This document shows positions 35,148-48,705 of a stretch of DNA of 64,000 nucleotides, in pieces; position 1 is the stretch's first letter, and every line of letters begins with the position of its first letter. This DNA comes from Epiperipatus broadwayi (taxonomy: Eukaryota > Onychophora > Udeonychophora > Euonychophora > Peripatidae). Where the stretch lies: assembly GCA_028023455.1 (NCBI GenBank), contig JAQFVV010011395.1, forward strand, positions 1 to 64,000, read 5' to 3'. The translations under genes and the position numbers were made by a program. Under the pieces are notes generated by a model, which was not told the origin of the DNA, searched no databases, and worked only from the letters and a program-made list of their open reading frames with translations.

Positions 35148-38100
35148 CAGCCAAAATTCTATGCTACCCACTCTTTGCTTTTAATTCAGAACATGTTGCT
35201 ACATGAATCTTTGCCAGTCAAAATTTTAAATGACTTCTGAGTAAAGGGAAGAAATTTGCTTTCCTAATCTTTTCAAGATCGCCTCCATGCTGCTATCCTA
35301 TTGCCACTTAAAGACTGTTCTCATTAAATGTTAAATTGATTCTACAAAGATCCAAACCATTATTTTTCCAAACTCTGCATTGTTGTGTTCTCCATATTTA
35401 TTTCTTATGCGTATCAATCCATATGGCTGTCAAGAAACAGAAGATATTCCCATCTCTGCCAATAACATGAATTCTTTAAAATCTTCAACTATGTAACTTT
35501 AATCTGTTAAAGTAAAAATGTAACTCTCTATCTATTTAATAATTGGCGATGCAGTGCCGATTATCATAATTCTAGCAAATGAATGTCTTTCTGTAAAATA
35601 TAATGCACGAATCTATAAATTTATTCTTTAATGTATTTACTGGATTTCACACTTTCTGTTTTACTATTTTAAATGCAGCAAAACTCACTTTACTTTTATG
35701 TCTGAATATAGTTGATTTAATGTGCTAATAGATCAATCTAGAGAACTAATCTTATTTTAATTCTCCATCTCTCTATTATGGGATAGCAAATATTTAAATG
35801 TAAGTTTTCTTACCGAGCTAAAGGTTCGCTCGATTGAATATTTCTAAATTGTTCTATTTGCTTGATGGCAGATTATATGCTGTTACCTTTAAGATATCAA
35901 TTTATTACCATATTGACAATATTGATTTGATTAATTAAAGTAAACTTATTGGCCTTACCTTTCCTATCATCAATCATTTGCATACCACACCATTCAGCGT
36001 GATATTATTATGTAATTATCTACTCGTTAAGCATACTAATATTTGTTTAATGAAGGAAACTTTATATTCCCTCTGTTTTATAGTTTGACTTTCTACCTAG
36101 TATTTAAGGTCATTTACATACCTGTAAGGATGAGCTAAATTTTGACATGTCAATACACTAGATTTCATTAATTTATGAGAGGCTTAGTTAACACATCAGC
36201 ATCATTAAGGACCTGATTCTTATTAGCATTGCTTAGCCTTGATAACATTAAAAAACTTTGTATATCTTGCTTTTTCAAACCAATACCCAGAGGTCCTCCG
36301 ATTATTTCTTATGGCATATCCCAAAATGGAACTTTGATAGCACCAACTCCAGGAACATATCAGGTTGTAGTTAGGCTCTGCATGGGATAACATCAGGAAA
36401 TCTGAACCAAGGAAGCACTACCAAACATTTATTTAAATACCGCCCTGTCACAAATGCAGGCGAATTTCTCATATTCGTAAAAATTGATGAAGCCTCTCAT
36501 CTTAAAATGGACTTAATATTTCTAGCATTATCATTTCGGCCAGCACTGCAATTCTTAATTAATATTTTATGTTGCCCATTTATTATGTTGTAATGCTGTG
36601 ATTTCTGTAAACCATCCTGTATTTTCTTTTATATCATTTATAGGTTAGGAATGTCATTTTAAAGCTGATTTAAGCATTAAAACTATCTTTGGGTACGCTA
36701 ATAAACTACCTTCAGTACATTCTGTCAAATCAGAATGATTTGATAAAATATGAAATAACTGTTTTCTGTTTAAGTGATTGAAGTATAATTAATGATTGAG
36801 GAAACCTTATAGTCTATAAATATGTTTCAATGTATGGTTAAGATAAACCATAATAAATAGTTTATGTAAATCAAATTCCATTTTATCTATATTCGTTGGG
36901 GGCCATTTATTTTTCATTGAGTTAATCATAGCGTTCAAATCATAAATCAATGTTAAATTTGATGTCTCCATCCATTAGCATATTAAGCCACATCACCTTG
37001 ATTATCTGTTAACTTTTATCCATCGTATTCCATTCGTGTTTGCTTATTTCCTTAATCATTAATCTATGTTCTATTATTATGTAATTTATTAGAATACACA
37101 AATCATTGCTAATGACAATGTGACACCCAGATTCTATTAATTTTATGACTTGTAAATAGATTCACCAGTGTATTTTATTAAATTATGTCATTATTTGTTT
37201 ATTCAATTTCTCATAAATTATCATTAATACATTATTAACATTTCATAACCAATTATTTTATTGTTCTTCATTTCATGTTTTGTGCATATGCTTTGTTAAG
37301 TAGATTGTGTTATATATAATTCAGATTCCACTGACCTTAGGCCAATCTAGTACATTTATTAATGATTCTTGATGAAAATCAATTTAATCTTAACCTATTA
37401 CCTCCTGTTAAGGGTTCAAAACCAAGTAGTGTCATCTTTCCCTATAGATCTCGTTTCTCCATTGTCTCAAGGACTGGAATAAATAAAATTCATCTGTGAT
37501 CATCAGAAATGTTGTTCATGTTATAGTTTTGGAGAAGGGTAAACAGGGTCGAATCTATGATTGCTACTGACCTGTGTATCTCAGGGATGAGTGGATTTAG
37601 GATACTATTGCCTAGATTCTAAATCTTGTTAGATGAACATATAATTCTGACCAGTACAGGGTTCTTTGCCTGGCCTTGCGCACGCCATCATGAGGCCTCG
37701 AGTTATAACTCACAAATCTGAGTTGTGATAATTTGGGCTTACCAACACAATGTGAGCAAATAGTAAATGATATATACATTCTGAAAAATGAATTTTGTTA
37801 TATATAACAAAAGATATGTATAATTTGTTTTCTTCCCAGGCTTGACCCCATTGTGGGCCTCAGATGATATAAACTCTCATCACTTTGAAGTTACTTTAAT
37901 TTTTTTTTTTTATAAACTGTAGCTATGTTTTTTTATTTATTAATATTTAGTATAAACTTTGCATACTATTGTGAAACTTTAACATGTATTTTTTGGAATT
38001 ATTATTATGATATTCTGGTATCTTTCAAAAAGACTGGGATCGAAACCTTTATAATCTATTATATAGTTATTAATGATATGAACAATAACAAGGAAATTTA

Positions 38101-38642
38101 GCAATCAATAGATTGCATGGACAAACCAAACACTACGTTAAGAGTTCTTAATTCTATTATGTTGGCATGGCATGGCACTCTTGTATTTTATACAATTATA
38201 AATTTTGCCAACTGGTAAATACTTATGTAAAGCAACACACTTGTGTATATGAGAATCTGAAAATGAGTAAACAATAAAAGAGTCATTATATTGTATATAT
38301 TTTTTCTTATAAAGAAAACTAATGAAAGACATTAGTGGTTGATATGCAGGGAAACAAATGGAACAGAAGGGAGGTATGGTAAAAAAAAATGTTTATATTA
38401 TATTAATGTTTCATGTACATGTGTATTATTTAGATGATAGTCGATGTAAATATTTAGGCAATAAAATAGAGCAGAGGTGAATAATAGAATAGGTTGACAT
38501 TGCAAAAGTAGAGCATGGCAGAAATAGGAAAGTGAGAAGATGGTGGGGGTTTTACACAGGAGATGATCAAGCAAAGGCAGGGAAGTAAATAACCCATAAT
38601 TAAATAATAAAAAAAGTTAGGAAATAGCAATAAACTGGTATA
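35148..38642. other. Long stretch without recognised gene
   Basis: Decayed sequence of mixed composition. A minus-strand phrase DADVLTKPLI near 36190 recalls the end of some LTR-retroelement RNase H domains, but no neighbouring motif supports it. No intact reading frame. Confidence 0.45.
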
Positions 38643-40210
38643 ATGGATGACCAAAAAAGGATAGCAGTGAAAAGGAAAATAGCGAGTCAGAAAATGAGTG
38701 AAAGCAGTAATATTGTATTGGAACAGAACATTCCAATAGACACCAACTTAATAATAGATACCTCCAGCCCAGAGATCACCTTTAAGGATCCAGAAGACCT
38801 AATGGATAGTTTGAATTTAGAACCAAGAGCAGCAGGGGGTAATCATGGCCTGATAATTCTAATGCAAAGCATGATAAAGTAACAAACTGAGAAATTAATA
38901 AAGAAACAAGTTGAAGAGTCTAGAAAGCAAGCTGAAGAGTCCCGGATACATTTTCAAGAGATACAAAGAATTACTCGGGAAATTAATGAGAGATTTCAGA
39001 GGATTGAGGAGAGAAGCCAAGGGATGGAAGATTGGGTAAGACAGAATTTTAAAGAAACAATGCTAGCTATCAAAGATGTGAAGAAGAGTGCCATCAGATA
39101 TGTGATCAGGTCCAATACTCTGAAATAATATTAACATAAACACAATGTAACATCAGGGCACATGAGGAACAGTTAAAAGATCTTCAAGAGGCACAAGGTG
39201 AGATCAAAGACCAACTTTATGAAATGGGGGGGAATGTTAAACATGACCATGAAGCATCAAAGAAAATACAACAAATAAAAGTTACATTCCAGGAGAACCA
39301 AGAAAAAATACTATTAGATTTTAAAGACACTGTTGAAGAGCTGTGTCAGGAATGGAGCAGATGAAATTGATACCGAAACTCCGTCAGATGATCGAAACAG
39401 ATCAAATCAAGTCAGTGACATGCCATCATGCACTATCATATAAGAAAAATGAAGGTTCACTGGATAAAGAACATAAAAATGCGATGTTGATTAAAGAACT
39501 AGCCATGATAAAAAAATTCAGGGAACAAGTAATCCGGCCAACCAATGAATTAACTCCAATATGGCAAGGTTCATCCAAGTGCAGATTTTTCATGGAGAAC
39601 CTGTAGACAGCCTGCAAAAACATTTGGGAAGCTTGAAAGAACTCTTTTTCTTTAACCCAGCTGGGTATGAAGAGCAAGGGGTCATCACTAGTCATTACCT
39701 GAGGGGGATAACTAAAGATTGGTGGAACTCTTTGCAAGAAAAACGGAAAACCTTCAGGGATTATAGGGTGGCTATCCTGGAAAGCTATTGGCATGAAGAG
39801 CGACAGGATAGTATCTTATATATGTTATCTATGGAAAGATATAAACCTAGTCAGAAGTAAATGCACACACAATTTTTTGTGCATCAAGTTGCCAAGTTCA
39901 GGTTGTTAACTGCCTTTATAGACTCAGATGCCAGGATCATAAGGACAATTCATCATAACATGCCTGCCTGTGTATAAAAACTGATGTTGGGAAGCCAAAT
40001 TACTGATGGTGAAAGGATGGCCCACTTCCTAACATCTATTGATTTTGGTCACGTGTCTCCAGAACCTCTTGAGAAGTCAAGGAAACTCAAAAAATCAAGG
40101 GTCCAGATGACCAATATAAACAATAAAGACAGAAATCGCAGATGTCAGATGAACTGCAACCAGACTGCCACAAAAAAGAAATTATATAAGAGAACCTCAG
40201 TGTCTCACTA
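38643..40210 (+). pseudogene. Ty3/gypsy-like gag, broken
   Basis: Starts MDDQKRIAVKRK; stop at 38880. The same frame continues as a long coiled coil (KQVEESRKQAEESRIHFQEI, then RITREINERFQRIEERSQGM) to about 39125. After a shift comes RAHEEQLKDLQEAQGEIKDQ (about 39160-39220). The capsid-like part is at 39561-39858: FHGEPVDSLQKHLGSLKE, then YLRGITKDWWNSLQEKRKTF, matching the G-x-W-W pattern of gypsy capsids. A tail to about 40210 is Lys/Arg-rich. At least three frameshifts or stops. Gag forms the particle that packages element RNA. Confidence 0.72.
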
Positions 40211-40239
40211 GGCAATTCTTTCTCACAGCATGCCATGGG

Positions 40240-41090
40240 AGATAAGAATAAAGCTATTCCAATCATTGCTACCAAACCCAATGAATTGTTAGCTATTGAT
40301 CAGTACGGCCCTTTGCCCCAATACAAAGGTTACCAATACTTACTTGTAACATATGATGTTTTTTCTAAATATGCCCAAGTATATCCTGTGAGGTGAATAG
40401 TCTCCAGAAACGTAATACTCACCCTGCAAAATAAACAATTTCCTGAAATTGGCAAACCAGAAGTTATTTTATCTAATCGTGGCTTGGCATTCACTTCTAG
40501 AGAATGGAAAGCCTGCATTCTGTGACAAGGCCTTACCCACCGCCTCACGTCAGTCAGAAACCCACAATCTAACCCGAGTGACTGGGTAATGAGAGAAATA
40601 AACAGACTATTCCAAATGTATATGTCAACGAATCACTGAGGATGGGTAAACCATACAAAATGAAATATAGGCTTTATAAATCAATCAGTAAACAAGTCGA
40701 CCGACTTCACACCCAGACGACTCCATTTTGGCAAACCGTGCCCTGATATTTTCACATTCTCACCTGAAGAGAATACAAACATTAACTAGATGATGGATCA
40801 AAAAGCTGCTCGATTATGATTAGCCCACATAGCAAAAATACAGACATGAATGGGACATACTCCAAAACACCGATTTAAAGAAGGGAAGCAAGTAGGGCTT
40901 AAGATTCCTCAACGTAGTAATGTCACACAACAACAATTCCATAAAATTTTTTCCTATCTATAAAGGACCATATACAACCCATAAGAAATGCACAGAAAAT
41001 GCATTCCTATTACAAAATAAGGTCATTAAGGGAACTTATAATACTCACCACTTAAAATCATATGCTCTGCCTGACCCGGGAAAAGAATAA
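40240..41090 (+). pseudogene. Ty3/gypsy integrase, broken
   Basis: DDE integrase core: NELLAIDQYGPLPQYKGY followed by LLVTYDVFSKYAQVYPV (about 40285-40391) with the first Asp in place. PEVILSNRGLAFTS (about 40459-40500) has Asn where the second catalytic Asp belongs. HRLTSVRNPQSNPSDWVMRE follows with the Glu region degenerate. C-terminal GPYTTHKKCTENAFLLQ and THHLKSYALPDPG (about 40968-41085) match the gypsy integrase tail. In-frame stops at about 40396 and 40524 and later frameshifts. Not functional. Confidence 0.8.
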
Positions 41091-41294
41091 CAGTGAGTGA
41101 CCACTAAAGGGAAGGACCAATTTGGTATAAGGGATCAGTAATCACATTAAAATGGGAATATCCAAGTAGAAACACCCTTTCCACAGTACAAATATCTTTA
41201 TAAGAATGTATTTTATAGTTCCTTGACTCAAAAAACATTAATGACATGGGTAGATAAAATAAATTTGTTATGGCATTCTATCTAGTATCTACTT

Positions 41295-42225
41295 AAATAA
41301 ATTTGAGATCTCTATCATTACAAAATATCACAATATCACCCAAAACTTTACATATATTCGTTATGTAGATGATATTTTTATCATAGCCTCTACAGATAAT
41401 ATTTTAAATATACATGACCTTCAAAACCTTTCCATACTCTCACCATTACATATGAAAACACCAACAAAGAACTCAAATACTTCGACCTGTCATTATCTAG
41501 AAACTGCCACTTTATAGATTATAAAATGATAGTTAAGCCATTTGAAATTCGAAGCTGCATTCATCCTAACTCCAACTCACCCGCATCGCATAAATTTTCT
41601 GGCTTAAATGCAGTTTTATTTAGAACGAAGCAAACAGGAAAGAAAATATAAACAACTACATTAAAGATCTGTTAGCAGCAGGTTTTAAATTTAAAGCTAT
41701 TAAAAATAAAATTACAAGACTCCACAATAGAATAAACAATAATATACCCCACCACGATCTAGCTAGAATAACAATCCCCTATATTCCCAAAATATCTAAT
41801 AAACTAACTAAAGCATTAACTGATAAATATAAAATAGCAGTTAGAACTCCGCCTAATTCTAATAGATTAACAACTTTAAAGATCACATTGATCGATCGTT
41901 CATCCCACACATAGTATACTCCATTGTGTGCACTCAGGCCAGATGCCACACTATATATTACGGTGAAACTAAAGCTACAATTAACACTAGACTTGCTCAA
42001 CACCTGTACACTTACAACAGAGCTCAGAAGAACAATACATCTGTATTTTTGGAGCATGCCCAGCAATCCAGACACAACTTCACACCTGCCAATCCCATAA
42101 TCTTATGCTCAGAATCAAACGATCATAAGAGAAAAATAAAAGCAGCATTCTACATTAATGGAAACATCCATGCTATCAATAGAAAAGATACTTGCTTCAA
42201 GATCTTGAAGAAATGGGCTACATAA
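41295..42225 (+). pseudogene. Penelope-like element, RT 3' part plus GIY-YIG
   Basis: Plus-strand PLE truncated upstream of RT motif C. TYIRYVDDIFIIAS (about 41350-41391) keeps both catalytic aspartates. A frameshift follows near 41410, then KELKYFDLSLSRN, HPNSNSPASHKFSGLNAVLF (about 41562-41621), and a frameshift near 41650. The GIY-YIG homing-type endonuclease at 41926-42225 has CHTIYYGETKATINTRLAQH with the Tyr pair and Arg, then SVFLEH and DHKRKIKAAFYI. Closest in window to the PLE at 52.2-54.4 kb. It lies about 200 bp after the gypsy remnant in the same orientation; whether it inserted into that element is unclear. Confidence 0.82.
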
Positions 42226-42277
42226 CACTAGCTTATTCAAATATCTTTACATATATTTTATTATACATTTTTATGAT

Positions 42278-42318
42278 GGCTATGATTATGAGGCATGGAT
42301 CCTTGACAACGTTCAGCC
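42278..42318 (+). ncRNA. Conserved PLE 3' terminal hairpin, hammerhead-like
   Basis: Follows the GIY-YIG stop by about 50 bp. Outer pair GGCT/AGCC. Inside are atgattatga, a GGC-containing stem II candidate, then GACAACGTTC, where AACGTT could be a tiny stem III closed by CG and C the cleavage residue. The same layout occurs after the PLE at 52.2 kb. Box 1 does not match CUGANGA. Confidence 0.35.
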
Positions 42319-43039
42319 TATCTATATTAACATTTAATTTATATCTTCTCAAAACTTACTTATAAATGTATTATTTAAACATGTAATTAATGTTCTAATA
42401 AAATTTGTATTTCAGAAGACATAAGCCTTTACTATTTTGAAATTATAATCTTGGTTTGATCAATTTTATGATTATTGAACATGTGGTTTTTTAATTAATA
42501 TGTGCCAATTATTATTATTTGTTTACTTTTTCTGTTTAATACTTAAATAAGGCTATAACCTTAGTACATGTACCTTGAGTACTTAATATATTACAGGAGA
42601 TAGCCTTATTTAAATATTACGTGCTGACACTGTTTACTTTTTCTGTTTAAGTATTTTCAATTCTTAAGCTTTTAGTAGTTCAACATTTATTCATTTCTCC
42701 CATTTTTTTATATTTTGTATATTTTTGTCATGTGATTTGATCAAGCATAGTTATACAAAATTTGCACTTTAATTTTTTAATTATTGATGTAAATTGCGAT
42801 TTTGTAACGAATGGTCATATCACGATCATGTGTGGATTATTCGATGTCATTTATCACTTGGATGTGTCAGTGGTGGCTTTGGGTGGTCCTTAAAAAAATG
42901 GTCATGAGCCCACTCTAATCAGTATCAACACTTGAAATAATATAGAATGGATTTTCTCAGAAGAAAATAATGATTGAACTACATATTTTAATATTTTAGT
43001 TACATATATCTTGATCAAATAATTAATAAAGATAGAATC
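42319..43039. other. Non-coding stretch
   Basis: AT-rich; an aataaggctat segment recurs inverted 55 bp later (42548-42613). No gene recognised. Confidence 0.45.
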
Positions 43040-43480
43040 ATAACAGTTAAAATCAATCCCACAATTAAACTTGGATACCTATGGATTTAAAAGATTTTTA
43101 GCATTTCTTATTTATGAATCTAAAACTTGAACACATAACACAAAAGCAATAGAAAAAATTGATACTATTCATCAAAATATGAAGATGAATATTAGATGTA
43201 ACAAGAAAAGATTGAAAGCAAAATATATGAATGAAAGAACAAAGTTACTACTAATGCTACTCAAAGAATTAAGAGTCAAGTGGAGCTGAACTGAATTCAC
43301 TATTAGAAAATGTAGATAATAGTAGATGGACAGTTGAAGTTTGAAATTGGATTCCAATACTTGCAAAGGAATTTTAAAATGATGAAAAAGTAAGAATTAT
43401 TACACATATGATGTGGAACAGAAAGTCTATGGATTAATGAATCTGGATTAAATTTACAAAGATCTTCATTTTTCAGTGAA
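43040..43480 (+). pseudogene. Old RTE-type LINE fragment (RT C-terminus)
   Basis: Plus-strand match to the C-terminal region of the RTE RT seen at 17.9-18.4 kb. The order of blocks is LIYESKT-stop-THNTKAIEKI (about 43110-43160), MNERTKLLLMLLKELRVKWS-stop-TE (about 43225-43300), then SRWTVEV-stop-NWIP (about 43321-43360) and DEKVRIITHMMWNRKSMD. At two positions where the relative has a Trp codon the base triplet is now TGA. A more diverged family than the two other LINEs in the window. Confidence 0.65.
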
Positions 43481-43504
43481 TCAAAAATGTTTGAAAATGC
43501 TGTT

Positions 43505-43800
43505 ATGATTAATGCAAAAATATCAACAGTATTTTTAAAACACAGATAGATATTTATTTGTTCATGATGCTAAATCCAACAAAGGATAAATAATTTGGAC
43601 TGACATAAAGATGGGAAAGTGTATAAATAATGAATCATCTTTCAAATTAACATAGACTCAAATATTTTTCAGTAAAATGCATTTAGAAACATTCCCACTT
43701 AAATGGCCAATATTATTTTTGTTTTTGGCTTATTGCAAGAAAATAAAAATCATTTTCAGACAAGTGCTTGAAAAGAATGCCCTTTCAAACAGCTTATTGA
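43505..43800 (+). repeat. Dispersed repeat R3
   Basis: Matches 51895-52160 and 54365-54700 (shared gatatttat-gttcatg, aataatttggactga, attcccacttaaatg and ttttcag-caagtg-tt). Here the two halves are contiguous, which shows that the 52-54 kb copy was split by an insertion. Confidence 0.72.
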
Positions 43801-43900
43801 AGCAGTCGGATCTGAGTTCGATCCTAGCTTCATGACATCTAGCCATAAGCCCACTTCAAACCCCTAGTACTAACCTTAAATTCCCGATGCAATGGGACTT
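43790..43900 (+). mobile_element. tRNA-like SINE candidate
   Basis: A box-A-like cagcttattgaag is followed about 15 bp later by GAGTTCGATCC, a strong box B. No poly-A or target duplication was found. Could be a chance match. Confidence 0.35.
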
Positions 43901-46900
43901 TATGCGGTCAATCCACGCTAAATGTGTATTAAAATTAACTAGTTAAGGGTTTAAATTGATCAATTCTATTAATAAATTCATGATAGAATTAATTATTCAT
44001 GAATTTATATATATTATAACTGCGTGGATTGTGCGTATATATTTATAAACATTTAAATATATATAATTGTTCGAAAGTTTCATTGCGTCAGGAATGTTTA
44101 TTTTACTTTTAAATAATCTGTTCAAGTTTTAGTGATTAAAAGCTACATTCTTTCGATAAGCTTTCAGATTGTTCCTTTCCAAAAACAATGGGTAAAGTTT
44201 TTATTAATTAGAAAAAAGATAAGTATTTAAAATGTAAGGATGGTCCTAATTAAAATCATTTTCTGATTTTAAAAATTCATTTTCTAATTAGAAAATGAAT
44301 TCCAAGATAATGAGTTTGAAAGCCTTATCAAAGGAATGTATCTAAAAACAACTAGTAGATTTTTGCAAGATTGATAATGAAAGAAGCGCTAGCCTGAAGG
44401 CATCAGGACAGTATAAATAGCCCGGAAAAGTTTGGAGAAGGAAGCCATCTTTGTGTGTTTTCAATTAGGATTTTAAATAGTGTTTCCATCATGGTGAAGG
44501 GTTAAAACTTCAGGGATCTGACTACGGTTCCTGAAGTCCCCTGAGAATCTTCGATGAAGCTGCTAAATCCGTTCCAGACCAATTGTACTGCCTAGAATCA
44601 TAAAAATCAATCAAAATGCTGTTCAAGTGATTGACCAAATGCGCGCCAACGTTTTACCAGCTCGGACGTGTAAACTAAGGAACCAGCCCCGGAAGAAATG
44701 GGTAATATATTTCCATAATGAACCTTAAACTTTCTGGCCAGTTTCCGAACTTTACTTTACACTCCCTTTAAGAGCCCTTTTCATTCTTTAATGTAAATCT
44801 GTACAAAACTCTCTTTTATTTATGCTTTTGAAATTCATAGTAATTCTCTCAACCTCTAATCTTTAACTTTCCTTTCTTACGATGGCGGTTCATTTATTAT
44901 ATTATATATATATTTTCTGTGATTTATTAATGTTGTTTACTTTTAAATTATATGCCAATAATCCTTCGACTCGATGAGCCCCTTTGCTTTGTGCAAATAA
45001 TATAATATTAATTCTGATAGTAATTCTCACCCATTAGAACTAAATTTATACGTTCTATTAATCGAGTCAAAAGAAAATATTAAATGTTTACTACTTTTAT
45101 AATTGGCTAATAATAAATTATTAGCTCCATTTCTAATCTATGCCCCAGCTATTTTCTCGTTTCACCAATATTTATTTATTCATATATAATGTTAAAATTT
45201 TTTGCAAAAAAGCCGATAAAGGAATCAAATATATTCTAATTCAAATTTCAGTTACTTGCTATTTAGATTCAGGAAGGACACAATGTTTGGGAATAACTAA
45301 TATAATTTTATAAATACTTTAAAATCGTTTTATTTAAAAGCTCGTTTGACTTTAATTAATTTGATCAAGTCATCACGTAGAGCATTCTATAATAAATTGG
45401 GTTTTATTATTCAAACGGTAACTATCAAGTCATCATCTTCAAACGTTGCTGACGTAGGGCAATCTTCCACTCCGTAGGCTTGTCAGTGGTAATAATACTG
45501 TTATTTTAAATTATAGAGAGGCAGAAAGCACTTCCTCCCCCCGCTTTTATGATATTCGGAACACCAAAGGTTCGTAGTTATAACTCGGCCTGGTTTTCCC
45601 GTGTTCACGTCTCCTTAAAGGGCAATAAGACTTGTCAAATACAAGCCGCCATATGACTTAAACCACTGACCAGCGATTATCTTTCCTTTTCATTTATAGC
45701 TCATAATTCGTCAGCACCGTTGCCTCTCTGTTCCAGTAAAGCCCGCTCTTATGCTCGTAATTCGTGATGAAGTGATTTCAATTAAAGTTGAACAAATTCT
45801 CAGTTATCTCAAATTAAATAAGTTTTCTAATAAAGGTTAAAGTTATGCCCTAAATACGTATCTTGCTCTTCATGAATGGATTTGCGAATGTGAAAATAAA
45901 TCTCACATTCTTTCGTATAAAATTAGAGTAATAATTTCATTTACAACTGAATACCTTTATCTGCCTTTATTTTCTCGTTGGGGGCATAGACACATAGAAT
46001 TCCATAATATTACGTAATACTCATTGGCATATAATAAGGACCGCCACTCTTATTAGACTTATAAACTCTGTTAAAGGCTAGAGATGATTAATATAATCAT
46101 CATTTAAAATTCAAACAAAACCATTACTATCATTATTAAAATATTTTATTAACACACTTGGTTTCTTAAGCCTTTATTCAATAATTATTTAGTGTTAAGG
46201 CTCGCTGTCTGTGTTGGCAACCCGAACATATACATATGATTCGATTTAAAATTATCTTTAGTCAGTATTATTCGATATTAATGTCAGTTCAGGGGTTTCT
46301 AGTCATCACCAACCATTGATCTAGTTCCTTGGTGCATAGCACTGTGCCGTCGATTTAGATTTCTACTAATCTGAGCTGGTGAGTTGGGTTTGAATTCAGT
46401 TTGGTTCGGCTGAGTTTGGATCCAACTTGCAGTTTAGGTGGTGGAGGTTTTTCGACCGGTACATTATGAAGATGACAGATTCTTCCCTCAATTATTCAAT
46501 TATTTAATCCTGCAGAGATTATTTAGCTTTTGCCATTATGTGGTAATATAATAAATGACAAAAATTCAGGTAAACAGTGATGTTAAACTTTACCAATGAT
46601 TCAATTAATTTACAATAATGTCAATAATTCTTTATTTAAATAAATATATATTTTTGTTCATAAGTTTCCTCAAAAAAAAAAAATGTTATGTAACAATAAC
46701 CAGTGTATTTTGAACTTTACATAAATTGGATTGGTGGAATTTATCTAAACAAGATGACATTTAATTTGACAAGACAGTCATTTGGCTTTAAGACAGATGA
46801 AAAATTTGTTAACTCAAAACACCATTCATAGGATTTCTTCAGCATTTGGCAATGTAAAAAATGAAATACAGAAGTTAAAAACTACTAATAGCACAAAGAT

Positions 46901-48705
46901 GAAAATTACATAAAAATTGGTAATTAGTATACAGATGAACATTATAAAAATGGTGAGAAAAAGTCAGATAGGAGATATAGACTTTAAAAGCAGGAGGTAT
47001 TAGTAAGCAAGTTCAGAAGATCAATGTAATTTCTATCATATACAGAAATGGTACTGATCAAAAACTAAATGATAATGAAAAAAAAGTTGAACACACACAC
47101 AAAAGAATTTTTGATTAGTCAAACCACCTAACTCAAATGTTAAAACAATATTCACTTGATGAATGAATTTGAGACTTTTAATAACTTCTTTTTTAAAAAA
47201 AAAAAATGTGGAAAAGAAAATATCCAATACAAATACTTTAAATGATTTTGGAGTACAACTGAATAAAAAATTTCATTTGATAAAGATTTTTTTTGAAAAT
47301 GCCACATAGAAAATAAAGTGATGGTGCTTAAAAAAAAGATTGACTGTGTTACAGCAAAATTATGCATTGCATTGGCAATAGCAATGAGATGAATATTTGT
47401 ATCAACGATAAAGACAGAGAAAAAAGATAGAGCCTTGATTCACAGCAATAATTACAGAAAAAGTATTGGATAATCTAACAACTTTAATATGAAGAGAATA
47501 GTTAAAAAAACTAAGACACTCATTTAGTGATTTTCGTAGGTAAACTATACATTAAAATATATTTTATAACAGACTAAATAACTGCTAGAGTCCAAATTTC
47601 TGGATGAGTTCCATAAATGAAAAGCAAAGATCACTATGAACTTAATTTTTTGAAAAGCTCCATAAATGAAAATAATTACCATTGATAGCTCAGTTGTTTT
47701 GAATATCATACTGTTCTAACATCTATTTGGCTTTTTCTCCAACTGTGAAAAAAAGATAATAACAAGAATAATAGTTAAGTGATTTAATGTTCTTTTTTGA
47801 CAATGGTCTGTATACATGAGAATTTTTGAAACAAATTGAGAAAAAAATCTATTTGATAAGAAAACTTAAAAAGATGACTAAGTACTGGAGTAACTTTGAG
47901 TCATATTTTAGAAGCAATATTTAGAATGTTGCCTGGCTAAAAGATATTTTAGGCTGAAATGTTCAAAATAAACCTAGATACTTTTTCAGTCAATTGAATC
48001 TCTAAATCTCTTACCCATCAAGCATTGACAATAACATATCTGATGATGTCTGCAAGTATAACTTTGAATATTCCATAAAGCTATTGAATTAAGATTGGTC
48101 AAACATACAACATTCTTAGAAATTCATGAAGATACATTATCTGAATCAAGATGATCTCACAACATGATCTTCTTACAATATATTTAGTGGAAGAAAAAAT
48201 TAAATGTATCCTCATGCCCAAAAAAAAAAAACATATCCTTTGGCAGAACAATGGAAGATCGTGGTCAATAACCTATTTAGATTAGAAAATTAAGGTAATA
48301 AAAATACTGCAAATAGAAAATCCAATTTATGGAACATAATGATCCAGGCAACTCATTTAGGGGGCAAAATTAAGAGAAAGCATTTCCACCCCTCTTAAGA
48401 CTTGACTATTATTTTGGCATGAATTAAGATTTAATAAAGAAACTTTTATTTTTAATAAATTAATATGCACTTATTTTCAAAACAATATTAATATATCTGT
48501 GATGATAATTAATTACTACTTTATAGATAAAAATATATGTGGTCTTATGCAAGCAGGCATAAACAAAATGATAAAGAATAAATAAATTGTAGTTCAAAAA
48601 ACTATGTAAGAATGCCAAAATATCTGCTGTCATCGTTAATTCTCAACATATAATTTACACCTATTTTTAATAGTATATTTCAACAATTTACATTTGTTTT
48701 ATATA
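43901..48705. other. Long stretch without recognised gene
   Basis: 44.4-46.5 kb is less AT-rich. A TATA-type sequence (gtataaatagcccgg) at about 44410-44424 could be a promoter or LTR remnant. 46.6-48.7 kb is highly AT-rich with no motif. No reading frame with family resemblance. Confidence 0.45.

Larger units (their letters stand above)
38643..41090 (+). mobile_element. Gypsy-type element with gag and integrase only
   Basis: Plus-strand retroelement remnant in which gag (38643 to about 40210) is followed almost directly by integrase (about 40240-41090). The region that should encode protease, reverse transcriptase and RNase H (normally more than 1.5 kb) is absent. No matching LTRs were found in the 250 bp on either side. 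Confidence 0.75.

Noticed and set aside
36121-36560. Copia-like RNase H end (DADVLTKPLI, minus strand)
   Set aside because: A single short phrase with no supporting RT or integrase motif nearby.
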